DNA of 64,000 nt from an uncultured Pseudomonadales bacterium (GCA_947503335.1 CANNCY010000005.1:1-64000); one strand, 5' to 3'; positions 34,852 through 46,296 are shown, counted from the stretch's first letter. Numbers and translations: made by a program. Notes: generated from the letters alone by a model not told the origin.

Positions 34852-35550
34852 ATGGCTGATATCGCCTGGATAGATCTCGTCTGGTGCATCATACCGGTGG
34901 GCCTCACCTTTTGGATTTTCAAACGACTATCAAGCGCTAGCAACGAAGTGATCTATGCCTCTGCACGAATGGCGATTCAGCTTATTCTAATGGGTTACGC
35001 ACTAGTCGTAATCTTTGAACAGCAATCAAAATTGCTTACAAGCGCAATACTACTGGTCATGGTAGGTATCGCCGCCCACATCGCCATTAGGCCGATCAAA
35101 GATCAACCCAACTGCTGGCGACACGCAGCGTTAGCCGTTTCCATATCAGTGCTAGTACATCTCTTGATATCGGTTGTATTAATCTTGAAAGTCGATAACT
35201 GGCTAGTACCGCACGTGGCAATTCCATTAGCGGGTTTACTTATCGCTAACTCCATGAATGCTATTGGCCTAAGTACCGAGAGGTATTTGTCAGAGCTAGA
35301 ACAAGGGGTCAGCATTGCCGAGGCCAAGAGAAAAGGGTTCAGCGCCGCGATGATTCCACAAATCAATGGCTTACTGGCGGTAGGGTTAGTTGCCCTGCCC
35401 GGCATGATGACCGGGCAGATACTGTCAGGTGTGTCACCGTTAATAGCTGTGCGTTATCAAATAGTCATCATGACAATGACTCTTGGCGCATCTGCGCTAG
35501 GAGCAGTGATAATGCTGTACCTAACAGAGCGCCAGGCACACAATGATTAA
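34852..35550 (+). CDS. fetB: FetB/YbbM-family ABC permease (UPF0014)
   Basis: A 232-residue membrane protein with about seven helices. [81 protein letters not shown] are the conserved blocks of UPF0014. In E. coli FetB with the ATPase FetA exports iron. No fetA-like ATPase gene is next to it here, so the partner must be elsewhere. It follows the lysozyme-like gene without a gap and overlaps the convergent ttcA end by four bases. Confidence 0.9.
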   Translation: MADIAWIDLVWCIIPVGLTFWIFKRLSSASNEVIYASARMAIQLILMGYALVVIFEQQSKLLTSAILLVMVGIAAHIAIRPIKDQPNCWRHAALAVSISVLVHLLISVVLILKVDNWLVPHVAIPLAGLLIANSMNAIGLSTERYLSELEQGVSIAEAKRKGFSAAMIPQINGLLAVGLVALPGMMTGQILSGVSPLIAVRYQIVIMTMTLGASALGAVIMLYLTERQAHND

Positions 35551-36437
35551 CCTAGGTCTACTAGACTAATCTGATCACTATTGCCATCACGGGTAAGACC
35601 CGTGAAATCAAACAGATTTAAATCGCCCAACTGCGAAGGAGCAACGTTACAAATCGCTCTAAAAATAGACTCAACTCGCCCCGGATGGGTCTTATCCCAT
35701 TCGTTAAGCATCGCCTTAATCGCTTGGCGTTGTAGGTTTTCTTGCGAGCCACAGAGGTTGCAAGGAATGATGGGGAAATCTTTATGCTCAGAAAAAGCAA
35801 TGATGTCTTTCTCTTTGCAATACGCCATGGGGCGAATCAGAATATTCTTTTTGTCGTCAGACAACAGCTTAGGCGGCATGGCTTTTAGCTTGCCGCCATA
35901 GAACATATTCAAGAATAGAGTTTCGATAATATCGTCGCGATGGTGACCCAGAGCGATCTTAGTAGCGCCAATCTCTTGGGCATAGCCATACAAAGAACCA
36001 CGGCGCAGTCGCGAGCAAAGGCCACAGGTTGTTTTACCCTCTGGTACAACCTCTTTAACGATCGAATAGGTGTCTTTCTCAAGGATATGAAACGGCACAC
36101 CTTCACGCTCTAGGTACTCAGGCAAGATATGCTCAGGAAACCCCGGCTGCTTTTGGTCAAGGTTAACCGCTACAATCTCGAAGCTAATCGGCGCACTCTT
36201 TTGCAGATTACGCAGAATCTCGAGCATGGTGTAGCTATCTTTACCGCCCGACAAGCAAACCATCACCTTGTCGCCCTCTTCGATCATGTTGTAGTCAGCA
36301 ATCGCCTCGCCTACGTTGCGACGCAAGCGCTTTTGTAGCTTATTGAACTTTTCTTTAGCCGACTTGGGCTCGCTTGGCTTGCGCCAAGTACCTTTGTTTG
36401 CTTCGTTCTCATCTGGAGAAAAAACTTCTACGCTCAT
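35547..36437 (-). CDS. ttcA: tRNA 2-thiocytidine(32) synthetase TtcA
   Basis: A 296-residue ATP- and iron-sulfur-dependent enzyme that thiolates C32 of some tRNAs. The PP-loop is [13 protein letters not shown] (about 58-70), and the paired cysteine motifs that bind the cluster are [10 protein letters not shown] and [32 protein letters not shown] is the conserved ATP-binding stretch. An extra 25-residue N-terminal extension is present compared with the core enzyme. It is convergent with fetB. Confidence 0.96.
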   Translation of the reverse strand: MSVEVFSPDENEANKGTWRKPSEPKSAKEKFNKLQKRLRRNVGEAIADYNMIEEGDKVMVCLSGGKDSYTMLEILRNLQKSAPISFEIVAVNLDQKQPGFPEHILPEYLEREGVPFHILEKDTYSIVKEVVPEGKTTCGLCSRLRRGSLYGYAQEIGATKIALGHHRDDIIETLFLNMFYGGKLKAMPPKLLSDDKKNILIRPMAYCKEKDIIAFSEHKDFPIIPCNLCGSQENLQRQAIKAMLNEWDKTHPGRVESIFRAICNVAPSQLGDLNLFDFTGLTRDGNSDQISLVDLG

Positions 36438-36546
36438 AACTACCTATCCTCAAGAGGCGCACATTGTACAACAAACGATCAACCAAACAATTGGCACAGC
36501 CTTTGCGTTAGCCTTATTACCTAGGATTTATTACCCAAAAGTACGC

Positions 36547-37329
36547 ATGAATGAAGTAGCGACTAACGCAAATAACTACCAACTGATTGCCGACCAATGG
36601 ATCGCATCAAAGCAGCTATTAACCTTAAAGGTATTGGGCGAGCCTGACTCGCACATCACTATGCTGATGCAACAACATAATGGCGAGTTGGTATTGGATA
36701 CCCCGCCGGGCAATCTAGTTACGCCCGATGTAAGCGCTGCAATTAGCCTTATGGCCCCAGGGCAGCCTCACAGACTTAACTGCCGATTTATAGAACCAAC
36801 GCTAGGCGGGTGGGTCGTTCAAATAGCCGAACGCCAATCGGTGGCTTCTAGACGCATGGGGCCAAGGGTGCGGGTACCGCTTAAACGAGGCCCTAGTATC
36901 GCCTTTAAAACCGAACGGGAACAAATTATTAGCTGCCGTATCACCGATCTTAGTGCCAATGGCTTTGCTGGCGAGATCAGGGGCGAACAGTTAGGGCTAG
37001 TGCACGCCGGGGCGAGATTCACCTCGGCGTTTATTCAATTAGATGACCATCAAGGCCTAAAGGTAGGGATCTATGTAATACGCGCTAAACTTGCCAAACG
37101 CCCAACGCGAACGCAGATAAGTGCCGAACTATTTGGCCTGTCATTAGATGACAAACTGCTCTTAAATCACTACGTACAAACGCTGCATCATCAAGAGCAG
37201 TATCCGACCACAACTACAGGTGCGACCACTAGTGCCGGTGCAGTACCCGCATGGGCGCCACTCGCGACACCGATCGCGTTGCCCACCAGCCAGCCGTCAT
37301 CACAAGACCCATCACAAGGGGTAGCGTAA
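36547..37329 (+). CDS. PilZ-domain (YcgR-like) cyclic-di-GMP receptor
   Basis: About 260 residues with an N-terminal YcgR-type domain (about 1-100) and a C-terminal PilZ domain. The c-di-GMP site is RRMGPRVRV followed by DLSANGFAGEI, matching RxxxR and D/NxSxxG. Such proteins tune flagellar motors or exopolysaccharide enzymes. The ATG at 36547 is chosen; the frame is open further upstream to 36316, but that overlaps ttcA. The last ~33 residues are a low-complexity Thr/Ala/Pro/Ser/Gln tail encoded antisense to the end of ybbP. Confidence 0.8.
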   Translation: MNEVATNANNYQLIADQWIASKQLLTLKVLGEPDSHITMLMQQHNGELVLDTPPGNLVTPDVSAAISLMAPGQPHRLNCRFIEPTLGGWVVQIAERQSVASRRMGPRVRVPLKRGPSIAFKTEREQIISCRITDLSANGFAGEIRGEQLGLVHAGARFTSAFIQLDDHQGLKVGIYVIRAKLAKRPTRTQISAELFGLSLDDKLLLNHYVQTLHHQEQYPTTTTGATTSAGAVPAWAPLATPIALPTSQPSSQDPSQGVA

Positions 37330-39685
37330 TTAGTAGCTCAGGGTGAGCACGCCATTTAAGCTCAAACATCTGTACTTGAATATAGGCCACAAGGCCCTCG
37401 CTTACCGCCATAGCAATGATGGCCGACGCGGCACCTATCAGTGCAAATTCAATCAATTGGCTGCGTCTTAACAACCCTTTGTTGGCCCCCATGGTACGCA
37501 GAATAGCGCCATCTTTTAGGCGTTGATCAACGGTTAGTTCAACGCAGGCAAGCAATACGAGCACCGCACTCGCAAAGATCAAGATCATCACTAGCTCTAC
37601 TGCTGACGATACCTGATCGATGATCTCGCGAATCTGACGAATAATCGCTTCGACCTCTATCAACGAGATTGTGGGGTACTTAAGCAGTAGCTGATTAAGC
37701 TGAGCGCCCTGTGCTTCATCTAGCTTATATGCCGTTAAGTAAGTAGCCAGTTCTTCAGGAAACATGCCTGGGTTAGCGATAATAAAAAAGTTGGGCCGCA
37801 TCTGATTCCAATCGACTTCACGAATCGACGTAATTGTCGCTTCTAACTGATAGCCACCGATGCTAAAACCCATGGTATCACCTAGTTTTAAGCCAAGGTC
37901 TTCGACCATGCCATCTTCAACCGAAATTTGGTGCCCCTCAACAACGGGCATCCACTCGCCCGCTTGCACAACATTCGCCTTTGGCAGGTCGTTCGTATAA
38001 GTAATATTAAACTCGCGATCAATACGATCGCGCTGACGGTCAGTTAGCGATTCGGCAATGTTGATACCGTTAATCTCGTTAATACGTGCCCGCACCATGG
38101 GGTACAGTTCTGTGCCCTGCCAACCGTTATCGCTTGCGAATTCGCCCACAGGCTTAACCATGTCTGGCGCAATGTTGTACAAGAAATGATTCGGTGTATC
38201 GACGGGCATTTGATTGCGCCACTCTTCGATAAGACTACCTCGCAACAACACGATCACAGCAACTATCAGAGTAGCCATCGCAAACACCGATACCTGCACC
38301 CAGGTGGTAGCACGGTTGCGCAGTAGATTGGCTAAACCTAACCCCCAGGGCGACGACGCATGTAAAGTAAAACGATGCGCAATGGCACGCACTAGCCAAA
38401 GAATGGCCGCAACACCAACAGCAATTAGACCTAAACCAACGACTAGTGAAATCGCCATCTGCCAACTGCCAGCAAACAATCTTAACCCTAACATCAGCGC
38501 GATGGCACCAATAACTAGGCGTGTTCGATCATTGCGCTCGTTACCAAACTGGCGGCTCAACACACGCATCGGTGACACGTTTTTTAGCCCATACACGGCC
38601 GGTAATATAAAGAACAAAGCACAGCTTAGGCCTAGCGCAATACTCAATGCGAATGGCACCCACGTAGGTGCCGGAATATCGATAACAAATAGCGTTGCCA
38701 ACATTTCAAATACAACGGTTTGTAATACCGAGCCGATAGCAATACCAATTAAGCTGGCGACTAAACCCACGATTAAAACCTGCGATGCCCACAGATTTAC
38801 AATCGATTGACCGCTCATACCCATGGTTTTCATCACCGCTACCGAATCGGTTTTACGCTCGGCATAACGGCGCGCTGCAACAGAGATCGCGATAACAGAT
38901 AACAGTACACCTAAACAGCTAGCCAACAACAAAAAGCGTTCAGCTCGACCCAACGAGCGGCCAATCGCTGGCGACTGGGTATCAATATCTACAAGGCCCT
39001 GATGATCTTCTAAAATGGGCTCGACCCACTGTTTAAATTCGCCCGTATTATCGCCAGCATATAACGCGCGGTATCGAACACGACTACCTGGCAGGATGAC
39101 ACCTGCAGCGTCGACGTCAGCGGTGTTCATCATGGCCCGCGGCGACACGTTAAACGCACTTTTTTGATCTGGCTCACGCACAAGAATATGAGTGACCTTT
39201 AATTGGGTATCACCTACCTCTAGGGTGTCGCCCACCTGTGCATTGATTGCCAAGCTTAAACGCGCATCAATAAAAAGCTCGCCCTTTGCTGGCCCTTTAG
39301 GCAATTTAGTCGTTGCACCATAGGGCTGTTTTGCGACCTCGACCTGCCCCAGCAATGGATAGCTGTCACTAACCGCTTGAATCGACGACAAGCGCATATT
39401 GTCGCCGTTAAAAATCATCGACGAGAACTCAATTTTATTCGCTTGTTCAAGGGCGAGTTCGCTGGCTTTATCTTGATACTCTTGATTGATCGGGCGACTA
39501 GAACTAACCACTAACTCAGCCGCCAAGAACTGATTCGACTTAGCAATCAGCGCTGACTGTAATCGATCTGAAAACAGGGTTACTGCAGCTACCACAGCAA
39601 CAGCCGTCGTTATCGCAGCCAGCATCAAACGCAGATCGCCCGACCGCCAGTCTCTGCGTAACAGAGTCAAACTTAGATTACTCAT
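37229..39685 (-). CDS. ybbP: YbbP-type ABC permease (FtsX/MacB-like)
   Basis: An 818-residue inner-membrane permease with two FtsX-type four-helix units and large periplasmic domains. It begins with SLTLLRRDWRSGDLRLMLAAITTAVAVVAAVTLFSD, and its helices include AERFLLLASCLGVLLSVIAISVAARRYAERK and SAVELVMILIFASAVLVLLACVELTVDQRLKDGAILRTMGANKGLLRRS. In E. coli ybbA-ybbP lie next to tesA, exactly as here, and the pair probably moves or extracts lipids or hydrophobic compounds. It overlaps ybbA by four bases. Confidence 0.9.
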   Translation of the reverse strand: MSNLSLTLLRRDWRSGDLRLMLAAITTAVAVVAAVTLFSDRLQSALIAKSNQFLAAELVVSSSRPINQEYQDKASELALEQANKIEFSSMIFNGDNMRLSSIQAVSDSYPLLGQVEVAKQPYGATTKLPKGPAKGELFIDARLSLAINAQVGDTLEVGDTQLKVTHILVREPDQKSAFNVSPRAMMNTADVDAAGVILPGSRVRYRALYAGDNTGEFKQWVEPILEDHQGLVDIDTQSPAIGRSLGRAERFLLLASCLGVLLSVIAISVAARRYAERKTDSVAVMKTMGMSGQSIVNLWASQVLIVGLVASLIGIAIGSVLQTVVFEMLATLFVIDIPAPTWVPFALSIALGLSCALFFILPAVYGLKNVSPMRVLSRQFGNERNDRTRLVIGAIALMLGLRLFAGSWQMAISLVVGLGLIAVGVAAILWLVRAIAHRFTLHASSPWGLGLANLLRNRATTWVQVSVFAMATLIVAVIVLLRGSLIEEWRNQMPVDTPNHFLYNIAPDMVKPVGEFASDNGWQGTELYPMVRARINEINGINIAESLTDRQRDRIDREFNITYTNDLPKANVVQAGEWMPVVEGHQISVEDGMVEDLGLKLGDTMGFSIGGYQLEATITSIREVDWNQMRPNFFIIANPGMFPEELATYLTAYKLDEAQGAQLNQLLLKYPTISLIEVEAIIRQIREIIDQVSSAVELVMILIFASAVLVLLACVELTVDQRLKDGAILRTMGANKGLLRRSQLIEFALIGAASAIIAMAVSEGLVAYIQVQMFELKWRAHPELLITLPLVMGLVMTAGWWATRSVSRVAPMRVLHRH

Positions 39686-40344
39686 GTGTTTACAATCTCG
39701 CCCGCTTCAATTCGAATGGCGCGACCACAGCGCTCAGCTAAGCGCTCGTCATGCGTTACCATCACCAACGTCGTGTGCTGTTCTTCGTTTAACTCAAACA
39801 ATAGGTCAGCAATTTGACGGCCGGTTGCGGTGTCTAGGTTGCCGGTAGGTTCATCAGCGAACAAAACCTTAGGTTTGCTTGCAAAGGCACGGGCAATCGC
39901 CACACGTTGTTGTTCGCCACCTGATAATTGACGAGGGTAATGATCTAAACGATGGCCCAGACCCACGCGAGTTAAAATTGATTTAGCTTCGTCGGTAGCC
40001 TGCTTTACACCTTTTAGCTCTAATGCCAACATCACGTTTTCGATCGCCGTCATCGATCCTAACAGCTGAAATTGCTGAAACACAAAACCCACTTGGTCGG
40101 CGCGTAGCTGTGCGCGTTCATCTTCGTTCATGGCCACAAGGTTTTGACCCTGCCAGTTGATCTCGCCACCAGAGGGTACATCTAAGCCAGCTAGCATTCC
40201 CAACAATGTTGTTTTACCAGAACCCGAAGGGCCAACAATCGCCACTGATTCGCCCTCGGCAATTTTAAAGTTAAGGCCTTTTAATATGTGTAAAGGGGTA
40301 GAACCGGTGTTAAGGGTTTGCTGTAGATTGGCTACTTCTATCAT
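39682..40344 (-). CDS. ybbA: YbbA-type ABC transporter ATPase
   Basis: A 220-residue ATPase of the LolD/MacB type. Walker A is [14 protein letters not shown], the signature is [16 protein letters not shown], Walker B is [12 protein letters not shown], and the switch histidine lies in VMVTHD. It energises the YbbP permease whose gene follows with a four-base overlap. The ATG at 40344 is used; an upstream TTG at 40365 would add seven residues. It is divergent from tesA across 56 bases. Confidence 0.94.
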   Translation of the reverse strand: MIEVANLQQTLNTGSTPLHILKGLNFKIAEGESVAIVGPSGSGKTTLLGMLAGLDVPSGGEINWQGQNLVAMNEDERAQLRADQVGFVFQQFQLLGSMTAIENVMLALELKGVKQATDEAKSILTRVGLGHRLDHYPRQLSGGEQQRVAIARAFASKPKVLFADEPTGNLDTATGRQIADLLFELNEEQHTTLVMVTHDERLAERCGRAIRIEAGEIVNT

Positions 40345-40400
40345 TTGCGTAATCAACTCAACCAAGTATAGTTATTTGAAAGTTTTAGGAGCCCCGCTAA

Positions 40401-41018
40401 GTGAGCCACGTAAAAGTATTGCACAGTATCGCGTTTACTATAATCCTTTGTCTAGCCACCATAAACTCGGCTGATACATTGGCGTCAACCAAACTATTGG
40501 TTATGGGCGACTCTATTAGCGAAGGCTACGGCATCAAGCGCGAGCAAGGCTGGGTTGCCCTCTTAGCTGAGCAGCGCAAAAAGGATGGGCGAGTTGAAAC
40601 ATGGGTCAACGCAAGCATCGGTGGCGAAACCACCCAGGGTGGTCTTCGCCGATTACCCGCGCTGCTAGAAGAGCATAACCCTGGCATCGTGATTATCGAG
40701 CTTGGTGGCAATGATGGCCTTCGCGGCTGGCCACTAACTGAAAGCCAAGCCAATTTGCGCGAGATGGTGGCGCTGGTTCAAAGCAGTGGTGCTACCGCCA
40801 TCGTGATTGCGATGCAGATGCCACCCAATATGGGCGCTCGATATAATCGTATGTTTAGACAGGTTTACGATGACGAGTGCAAAGACCCCTGCATCATTGT
40901 GCCCGAGTTTATCGAACGTGTTGGCATGAACGCCGAGCTTATGCAGTCAGATGGCATTCACCCAACTGCCGAAGCACAGCCACTTTTGGCCGAGGCTGTG
41001 GCGCCCTATATCCCATAA
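40401..41018 (+). CDS. tesA: TesA-type GDSL esterase/thioesterase
   Basis: A 205-residue periplasmic SGNH hydrolase starting with GTG, 9 bases after AGGAG. A signal peptide (HSIAFTIILCLATINSADTLA) is followed by block I VMGDSISEGYG with the catalytic serine, the oxyanion asparagine in GGNDGLRG and the catalytic DGIHPTAEA at the end. TesA acts as thioesterase I, arylesterase and lysophospholipase. The divergent ybbA-ybbP pair matches the E. coli arrangement. Confidence 0.94.
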   Translation: MSHVKVLHSIAFTIILCLATINSADTLASTKLLVMGDSISEGYGIKREQGWVALLAEQRKKDGRVETWVNASIGGETTQGGLRRLPALLEEHNPGIVIIELGGNDGLRGWPLTESQANLREMVALVQSSGATAIVIAMQMPPNMGARYNRMFRQVYDDECKDPCIIVPEFIERVGMNAELMQSDGIHPTAEAQPLLAEAVAPYIP

Positions 41019-41195
41019 AATAAGCAGTAACTTATTTCTGGATTTTTTACAAAACTGAGCTAGCCTTTGAACCTCGGTGCGGTGAGAGAACATCGTCTTT
41101 TAGCGCACTAATAATAAGCAGTTACACTAGGTTCTTGGTACACATTTGCTTTATACCTGCAGTAGACCTTATTTCTAGACAAATAAGGACTCATC

Positions 41196-43247
41196 ATGAC
41201 TTTTCTAAGAAAACTTGCTCCTGTCGCACTTCTCGCCGCAGGGCACTTAGCGTTTGCAGACGCAGACATCACCAATCAACACGCCACCTTAACCACCGAT
41301 AAACAAGCGATCGAAACTAAACTGATCGAGCGCCAACAATTGTTTGGCAACCCTACTTATTTTCAGGGCCGCATTAGCCCTGATGGTAAGTGGATGAGCT
41401 ATCGAGCAGATGTCGATGGTGTAAGTAATGTATGGATCGGCAAGCGAGGCAAAATAGATAGCGCCAAACCCATTACGTTTGACACCCATCGTGGCATTCC
41501 ACAATACCGTTGGTCACTTGACAGTAAGTACGTATTTTATATTCAAGACAATGATGGCGACGAAAACTGGCATATGTATCGAGTCGACATTGCAAGCGGC
41601 GACATAAAAGACATGACGCCCTATGGCGAAATGCGCGCCCAACCGGTTATGCAAAGCTTAAAGCATCCAGGCAAGATACTAGTTGGTATGAATGACCGTG
41701 ATGCTAAATGGCATGATCTTTATATGGTCGACATCGCGACTGGTCAGCGCACATTGCTTGAACAGAACGACGGTTTCGGTCAGTACTGGGCTGATCACAA
41801 CCTCAAGCCTAGGCTCGCATTAAAGTCTCGCAAATCAGGTGGCTACGATCTATACGCAAAAAACGATGATCAATGGCAGCCTTTATTGTTTGTACCCGCT
41901 GAGGATGAATTGGTTACAGCACCGCTTCAATTTAGTGCAAATGGCAAAGGCTTCTACATGACAGACAGCCGTCAATCTGACACATCTCAGCTGTCTTACG
42001 TAGACATGGCTACGGGTAATACAACAACGGTTATCGAAGCTGGTGAAGCAGATATCGAGAACGTAGTGTTTGACCCTAAAACCCACAAACCCATTGTCTA
42101 TTCTAGAAACCTATTGGTGCCAACTTGGTCTGCGGTTAAAAAGAAACACTCAAAACTTGCTGCCGAATTGAACACTGGCTTTGACGGCAGCACCAATGTA
42201 CTTAGTCAAACTAACGACAACCGCTATTGGACAATCTACAACGACTCTAGCAACCGGCCGGCCGATTACATGGTGTTTGATGCTAAGAAGCAATCTGCAG
42301 AGATCATGTTTAACACCAATCCCAAGCTAGAAAATGCAACCTTCGCAAAAATGCATGGCACCGAGATAATCTCTCGCGACGGTAAATCGTTGTTTTCATA
42401 CCTGACACTTCCTGTGCATGCCGACCCTGACAAAGATGGCAAGCCCAACGAGAAAACCCCGATGGTGATGTTTGTTCACGGTGGCCCATGGGCACGGGAC
42501 TCGTTTGGCTTTAGCCCCTATGTGCAGTGGCTAGCCAATCGTGGCTACTCGGTATTACAAGTTAACTACCGATCTTCTACGGGCTTTGGCAAGAGCTTTG
42601 TCAATGCCGGCAATCGTGAATGGGCTGGCAAGATGCATGATGACTTAATCGATGCAAAACGTTGGGCGGTTCAGCAAGGAGTTACCGATAACGACACTGT
42701 TGCCATCATGGGTGGTAGCTATGGCGGATATGCTACCTTAGTGGGATTAACCTTTACACCCAACGAGTTCGCCTGTGGAGTAGACATTGTAGGCCCGTCC
42801 AATCTAGAAACGCTACTAGCGACAATCCCGCCATACTGGGAGTCATTTAAATCGGTGTTCCACAAAGCAATTGGAGACCCCAATACGGGCGAAGGTCGTG
42901 AGTTATTGCAAGAACGTTCACCACTTACTCACGTCAACAAGATCAACAAACCTCTATTGATTGCCCAAGGTGCTAATGATCCTCGTGTTAAGCAGTCAGA
43001 GTCTGATCAGATCGTTAATGCGATGAAGGCGAATAATATTCCTGTCACCTACGCTCTTTACCCTGACGAAGGCCACGGATTTCAAAAGCCAGAGAATAGT
43101 ATTTCGTTTGCTGCGGTTTCTGAGCAGTTCTTGGGTGATTGTTTAGGTGGGCGAGTTCAACCCATCGGCAACGACTTTGCCGGATCAAGTATTCAGATAA
43201 TTGAAAACGGCGACATGAGCAAACACCTAGCCGAATCTAACCTTTAA
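41196..43247 (+). CDS. Secreted S9-family (prolyl oligopeptidase-like) peptidase
   Basis: A 683-residue exported serine peptidase with signal peptide LRKLAPVALLAAGHLAFA. An N-terminal propeller contains repeats such as GRISPDGKWMSYRADVDG and IPQYRWSLDSKYVFYIQDNDGDENW. The alpha/beta hydrolase domain (about 400-683) holds HGGPWARDSFGF, the nucleophile in MGGSYGGYATL, the acid in GANDPRVKQSES and the histidine in DEGHGFQKPEN. It probably trims small peptides in the periplasm. It is a single gene with its own terminator. Confidence 0.93.
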   Translation: MTFLRKLAPVALLAAGHLAFADADITNQHATLTTDKQAIETKLIERQQLFGNPTYFQGRISPDGKWMSYRADVDGVSNVWIGKRGKIDSAKPITFDTHRGIPQYRWSLDSKYVFYIQDNDGDENWHMYRVDIASGDIKDMTPYGEMRAQPVMQSLKHPGKILVGMNDRDAKWHDLYMVDIATGQRTLLEQNDGFGQYWADHNLKPRLALKSRKSGGYDLYAKNDDQWQPLLFVPAEDELVTAPLQFSANGKGFYMTDSRQSDTSQLSYVDMATGNTTTVIEAGEADIENVVFDPKTHKPIVYSRNLLVPTWSAVKKKHSKLAAELNTGFDGSTNVLSQTNDNRYWTIYNDSSNRPADYMVFDAKKQSAEIMFNTNPKLENATFAKMHGTEIISRDGKSLFSYLTLPVHADPDKDGKPNEKTPMVMFVHGGPWARDSFGFSPYVQWLANRGYSVLQVNYRSSTGFGKSFVNAGNREWAGKMHDDLIDAKRWAVQQGVTDNDTVAIMGGSYGGYATLVGLTFTPNEFACGVDIVGPSNLETLLATIPPYWESFKSVFHKAIGDPNTGEGRELLQERSPLTHVNKINKPLLIAQGANDPRVKQSESDQIVNAMKANNIPVTYALYPDEGHGFQKPENSISFAAVSEQFLGDCLGGRVQPIGNDFAGSSIQIIENGDMSKHLAESNL

Positions 43248-43271
43248 TTAAAGCAATACAATACAGAGATT

Positions 43272-43297
43272 AGCCCGCGTTAACCGCGGGCTTTTTT
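43272..43297 (+). terminator. Rho-independent terminator of the S9 peptidase gene
   Basis: Stem AGCCCGCG/CGCGGGCT with loop TTAAC, followed by TTTTT on the plus strand. It lies 25 bases after the stop codon, between two converging genes, and could also act on the opposite strand for pntB, though without a T-run there. Confidence 0.93.
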
Positions 43298-43298
43298 A

Positions 43299-44669
43299 CT
43301 AGGCTAACTCGGTCAAAATTTCTTGCACCGAGTCTTTGGCATCACCAAACATCATCTTCGTATTCTCTTTAAAGAACAGTGGGTTTTGCACACCGGCATA
43401 GCCGGTACCCATCGAACGTTTAAATACGATGGTATTTTGGGCGTTCCAAACCTCTAGTACGGGCATGCCCGCAATGGGGCTATTAGGATCTTCGCTGGCG
43501 GCGGGATTAACCGTATCGTTTGCACCAATCACCAATACAACGTCGGTTTCATCGAAGTCATCATTGATTTCGTCCATTTCAAGCACGACGTCATAAGGTA
43601 CTTTAGCTTCAGCTAATAAAACATTCATGTGCCCTGGCAAACGCCCTGCCACAGGGTGAATACCAAAGCGAACATTAATACCAGCCTTACGAAGCATAGA
43701 AGTTATTTGAGCAACAGGGTACTGCGCTTGAGCAACCGCCATACCATATCCTGGCGTGATCACTACCGACTTAGCATTCTTAAGCATCGCGGCAACATCA
43801 CCAGCTTTAACTTCGGTAATCTCGCCGTCGACTTCGGCAACAGGCCCAGTGGGCGCGCCAAAGCCACCGGCGATGACACTTATAAAGCTACGATTCATCG
43901 CCTTGCACATGATGTACGACAGAATCGCGCCCGATGAACCGACTAAAGCACCGGTTACAATCAATAGATCGTTGCCTAACATGAAACCAGCAGCGGCGGC
44001 AGCCCAACCCGAATACGAGTTAAGCATCGAGATAACCACCGGCATATCGGCACCACCGATCGACGCAACAAGATGCCAACCAAAGGCCAACGCAATAACC
44101 GCAACAACAATCAACGCAGTGGTATTGCCCTCTACCTGCACAAAGTATCCTAAAAGAACTGCCGATGCGATAAGCGCCACAAGGTTCAACCCATGCTTAA
44201 AGGGCAAGTTAAGTGGGCTTGATGATACTAAGCCACGTAGCTTTGCAAAGGCCACGATCGACCCCGTAAAGGTTACAGCACCGATAAACACGCCAAGAAA
44301 TATCTCAACCAAATGAATGTTTAACACGACACCGGTCAGTTCAGGATGGGCGATAAACGAGTTAAAACCCACAAATACGGCGGCAAGCCCAACAAAGCTA
44401 TGCAGCACCGCCACTAGCTCGGGCATTTCAGTCATTTCGACACGCTTTGCCAGATACAAGCCAATCGCACCGCCAATAACCATCGCCAAAATAATGTATG
44501 CCACGCCACTGACCGACGGCGAAATAATCGTCGCGATCAAAGCCACCAACATGCCAGCAATACCATAGTAATTGCCCATGCGCGCACTTTTTTGTTGTGA
44601 CAAGCCAGCCAAACTCAAGATAAACAATAGGCCACTAATGATGTAAGCCGAGGTTACTAATCCGCTCAT
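43299..44669 (-). CDS. pntB: NAD(P) transhydrogenase subunit beta
   Basis: A 456-residue subunit of the proton-translocating transhydrogenase that drives hydride transfer from NADH to NADP+. The N-terminal part has eight or nine membrane helices, and the C-terminal NADP-binding domain includes [35 protein letters not shown] and [31 protein letters not shown] near the end is the NADP lid. The start overlaps the pntA stop by four bases. Confidence 0.97.
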   Translation of the reverse strand: MSGLVTSAYIISGLLFILSLAGLSQQKSARMGNYYGIAGMLVALIATIISPSVSGVAYIILAMVIGGAIGLYLAKRVEMTEMPELVAVLHSFVGLAAVFVGFNSFIAHPELTGVVLNIHLVEIFLGVFIGAVTFTGSIVAFAKLRGLVSSSPLNLPFKHGLNLVALIASAVLLGYFVQVEGNTTALIVVAVIALAFGWHLVASIGGADMPVVISMLNSYSGWAAAAAGFMLGNDLLIVTGALVGSSGAILSYIMCKAMNRSFISVIAGGFGAPTGPVAEVDGEITEVKAGDVAAMLKNAKSVVITPGYGMAVAQAQYPVAQITSMLRKAGINVRFGIHPVAGRLPGHMNVLLAEAKVPYDVVLEMDEINDDFDETDVVLVIGANDTVNPAASEDPNSPIAGMPVLEVWNAQNTIVFKRSMGTGYAGVQNPLFFKENTKMMFGDAKDSVQEILTELA

Positions 44670-46204
44670 TGATTACCCTCCTCTTTCACAAACATGGCAA
44701 GCATTCGCTTAGTCACCGCAAAGCCGCCTGCAATGTTGATTGAGGCAATTAAAATTGCGATAAACGACAGCACATCAACAATCATATTGCCGTGCCCTAT
44801 CTGCGTTACAGCGCCTATTACAATAATTCCTGAAATAGCGTTAGTGACACTCATCAGTGGTGTATGCAAGGCATGGGTTACGTTCCATACAACGTAGTAA
44901 CCAACCACACAGGCCAACACAAACACGATCATGTGCGACAAGAAGTCAGGCGGTGAAACACTACCAACCCAAGCAAATAAGCCCATGCCGGCAGCCATCA
45001 ACAAAGGCTTGAACCATGGGCGCTCTTTTTGCTCAGGCTTAACCTCTGCAGTTTGCTCAGCTACTTTTTCAACAACAGGGGCAGCGCTAACCTGTACTGG
45101 CGGAGGCGGGAACATCAACTCGCCATCTTTGCACACCGTTACGTTTCTCTGCACCACGTCATCAAAATCTAAGCTGAACTCGCCATCTTTATTAGCAGTA
45201 GTAAGCTTTAAGAAATTCACTATATTAGTGGCATACAATTGACTCGACTGCCCTGGCAAACGAGACGGCATATCGGTGTAACCGATAATCTTTACGCCGT
45301 TGTAATCAATAAGTTCACCTGGTGAAGTCAGCTCGCAGTTACCACCACCTAAGGCCGCAAGGTCGACGATCACCGAGCCTGGCTTCATCTCATCTACGAT
45401 GTACGTTGGTAGTAACTTGGGTGAAGGCTTTCCTGGAATCGCCGCCGTCGTAATGATGATATCCACTTCGGCCGCCTGAGCTTTAAACAACGCCATTTCA
45501 GCATCGATAAAGGCTTGACTCATTTCTTTGGCGTAGCCATCTGAAGAGTCTTGATCTTCTTCGTAATCAAGCGCTAAAAATTCGCCCCCCATCGACTCGA
45601 TTTGTTCGGCTACTTCGGGGCGAGTATCAAAGGCCCGCACTATGGCACCTAAGCTTACCGCTGCACCGATCGCTGCAAGACCTGCCACCCCTGCTCCAAT
45701 AACCATCACCTTTGCTGGCGGTACTTTACCTGCAGCCGTGATTTGACCACCAAAGAAACGGCCAAAGTTGTGGGCGGCTTCAACTACTGCTCGATAACCT
45801 GAAATATTGGCCATAGAACTGAGTACGTCCATCGACTGCGCTCTAGAGATACGTGGCACCATATCAAGCGCTAATAGCGTGATGCATTTAGCGGTAACCG
45901 TTTCGATTAGATCAGGGTTTTGAGCGGGGTAAACTGTACTGATGGCTGTGGCGCCAGCACGCATTAGGTCGTATTGATCTAATGGCAACGCGTTAACGCT
46001 TAAGACAATATCTGCTGACAGCACAGTTTCGCTATCAGTGATCGTACACTGCTCGTAAGAAGAGTTAATAAAGCCGGCCGCCTGACCGGCGTCAGATTCA
46101 ACAAGTACCTCGTAGCCCAATTTTACTAGCTGTGCTGCACTTGTTGGTGTGGCGGCAACTCGGTTCTCACCGGCTACACGCTCTTTCACTACACCAATAC
46201 GCAT
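44666..46204 (-). CDS. pntA: NAD(P) transhydrogenase subunit alpha (single chain)
   Basis: A 512-residue fused alpha subunit. The NAD(H)-binding dI domain (about 1-370) begins [20 protein letters not shown] and has [13 protein letters not shown] and the mobile loop near [20 protein letters not shown] linker rich in V/E/P precedes the C-terminal dII segment with four helices ([16 protein letters not shown] and so on). Length and fusion match E. coli PntA rather than the split PntAA/PntAB form. Confidence 0.97.
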   Translation of the reverse strand: MRIGVVKERVAGENRVAATPTSAAQLVKLGYEVLVESDAGQAAGFINSSYEQCTITDSETVLSADIVLSVNALPLDQYDLMRAGATAISTVYPAQNPDLIETVTAKCITLLALDMVPRISRAQSMDVLSSMANISGYRAVVEAAHNFGRFFGGQITAAGKVPPAKVMVIGAGVAGLAAIGAAVSLGAIVRAFDTRPEVAEQIESMGGEFLALDYEEDQDSSDGYAKEMSQAFIDAEMALFKAQAAEVDIIITTAAIPGKPSPKLLPTYIVDEMKPGSVIVDLAALGGGNCELTSPGELIDYNGVKIIGYTDMPSRLPGQSSQLYATNIVNFLKLTTANKDGEFSLDFDDVVQRNVTVCKDGELMFPPPPVQVSAAPVVEKVAEQTAEVKPEQKERPWFKPLLMAAGMGLFAWVGSVSPPDFLSHMIVFVLACVVGYYVVWNVTHALHTPLMSVTNAISGIIVIGAVTQIGHGNMIVDVLSFIAILIASINIAGGFAVTKRMLAMFVKEEGNQ

Positions 46205-46296
46205 TTACAACGTTCCTTTTAGTTATGAGTACTGGCAGTAGATATGATTAGATCAGCAAATACAAGGCAAGAGGCCATAAATATACCTTATATCTA

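Noticed and set aside
38214-38810. 198-residue plus-strand frame inside ybbP
   Set aside because: It is antisense to a well-supported permease and has the Thr/Ala/Asn-rich composition of a shadow frame.
43756-44316. 186-residue plus-strand frame inside pntB
   Set aside because: It is antisense to conserved pntB sequence and resembles no protein family.
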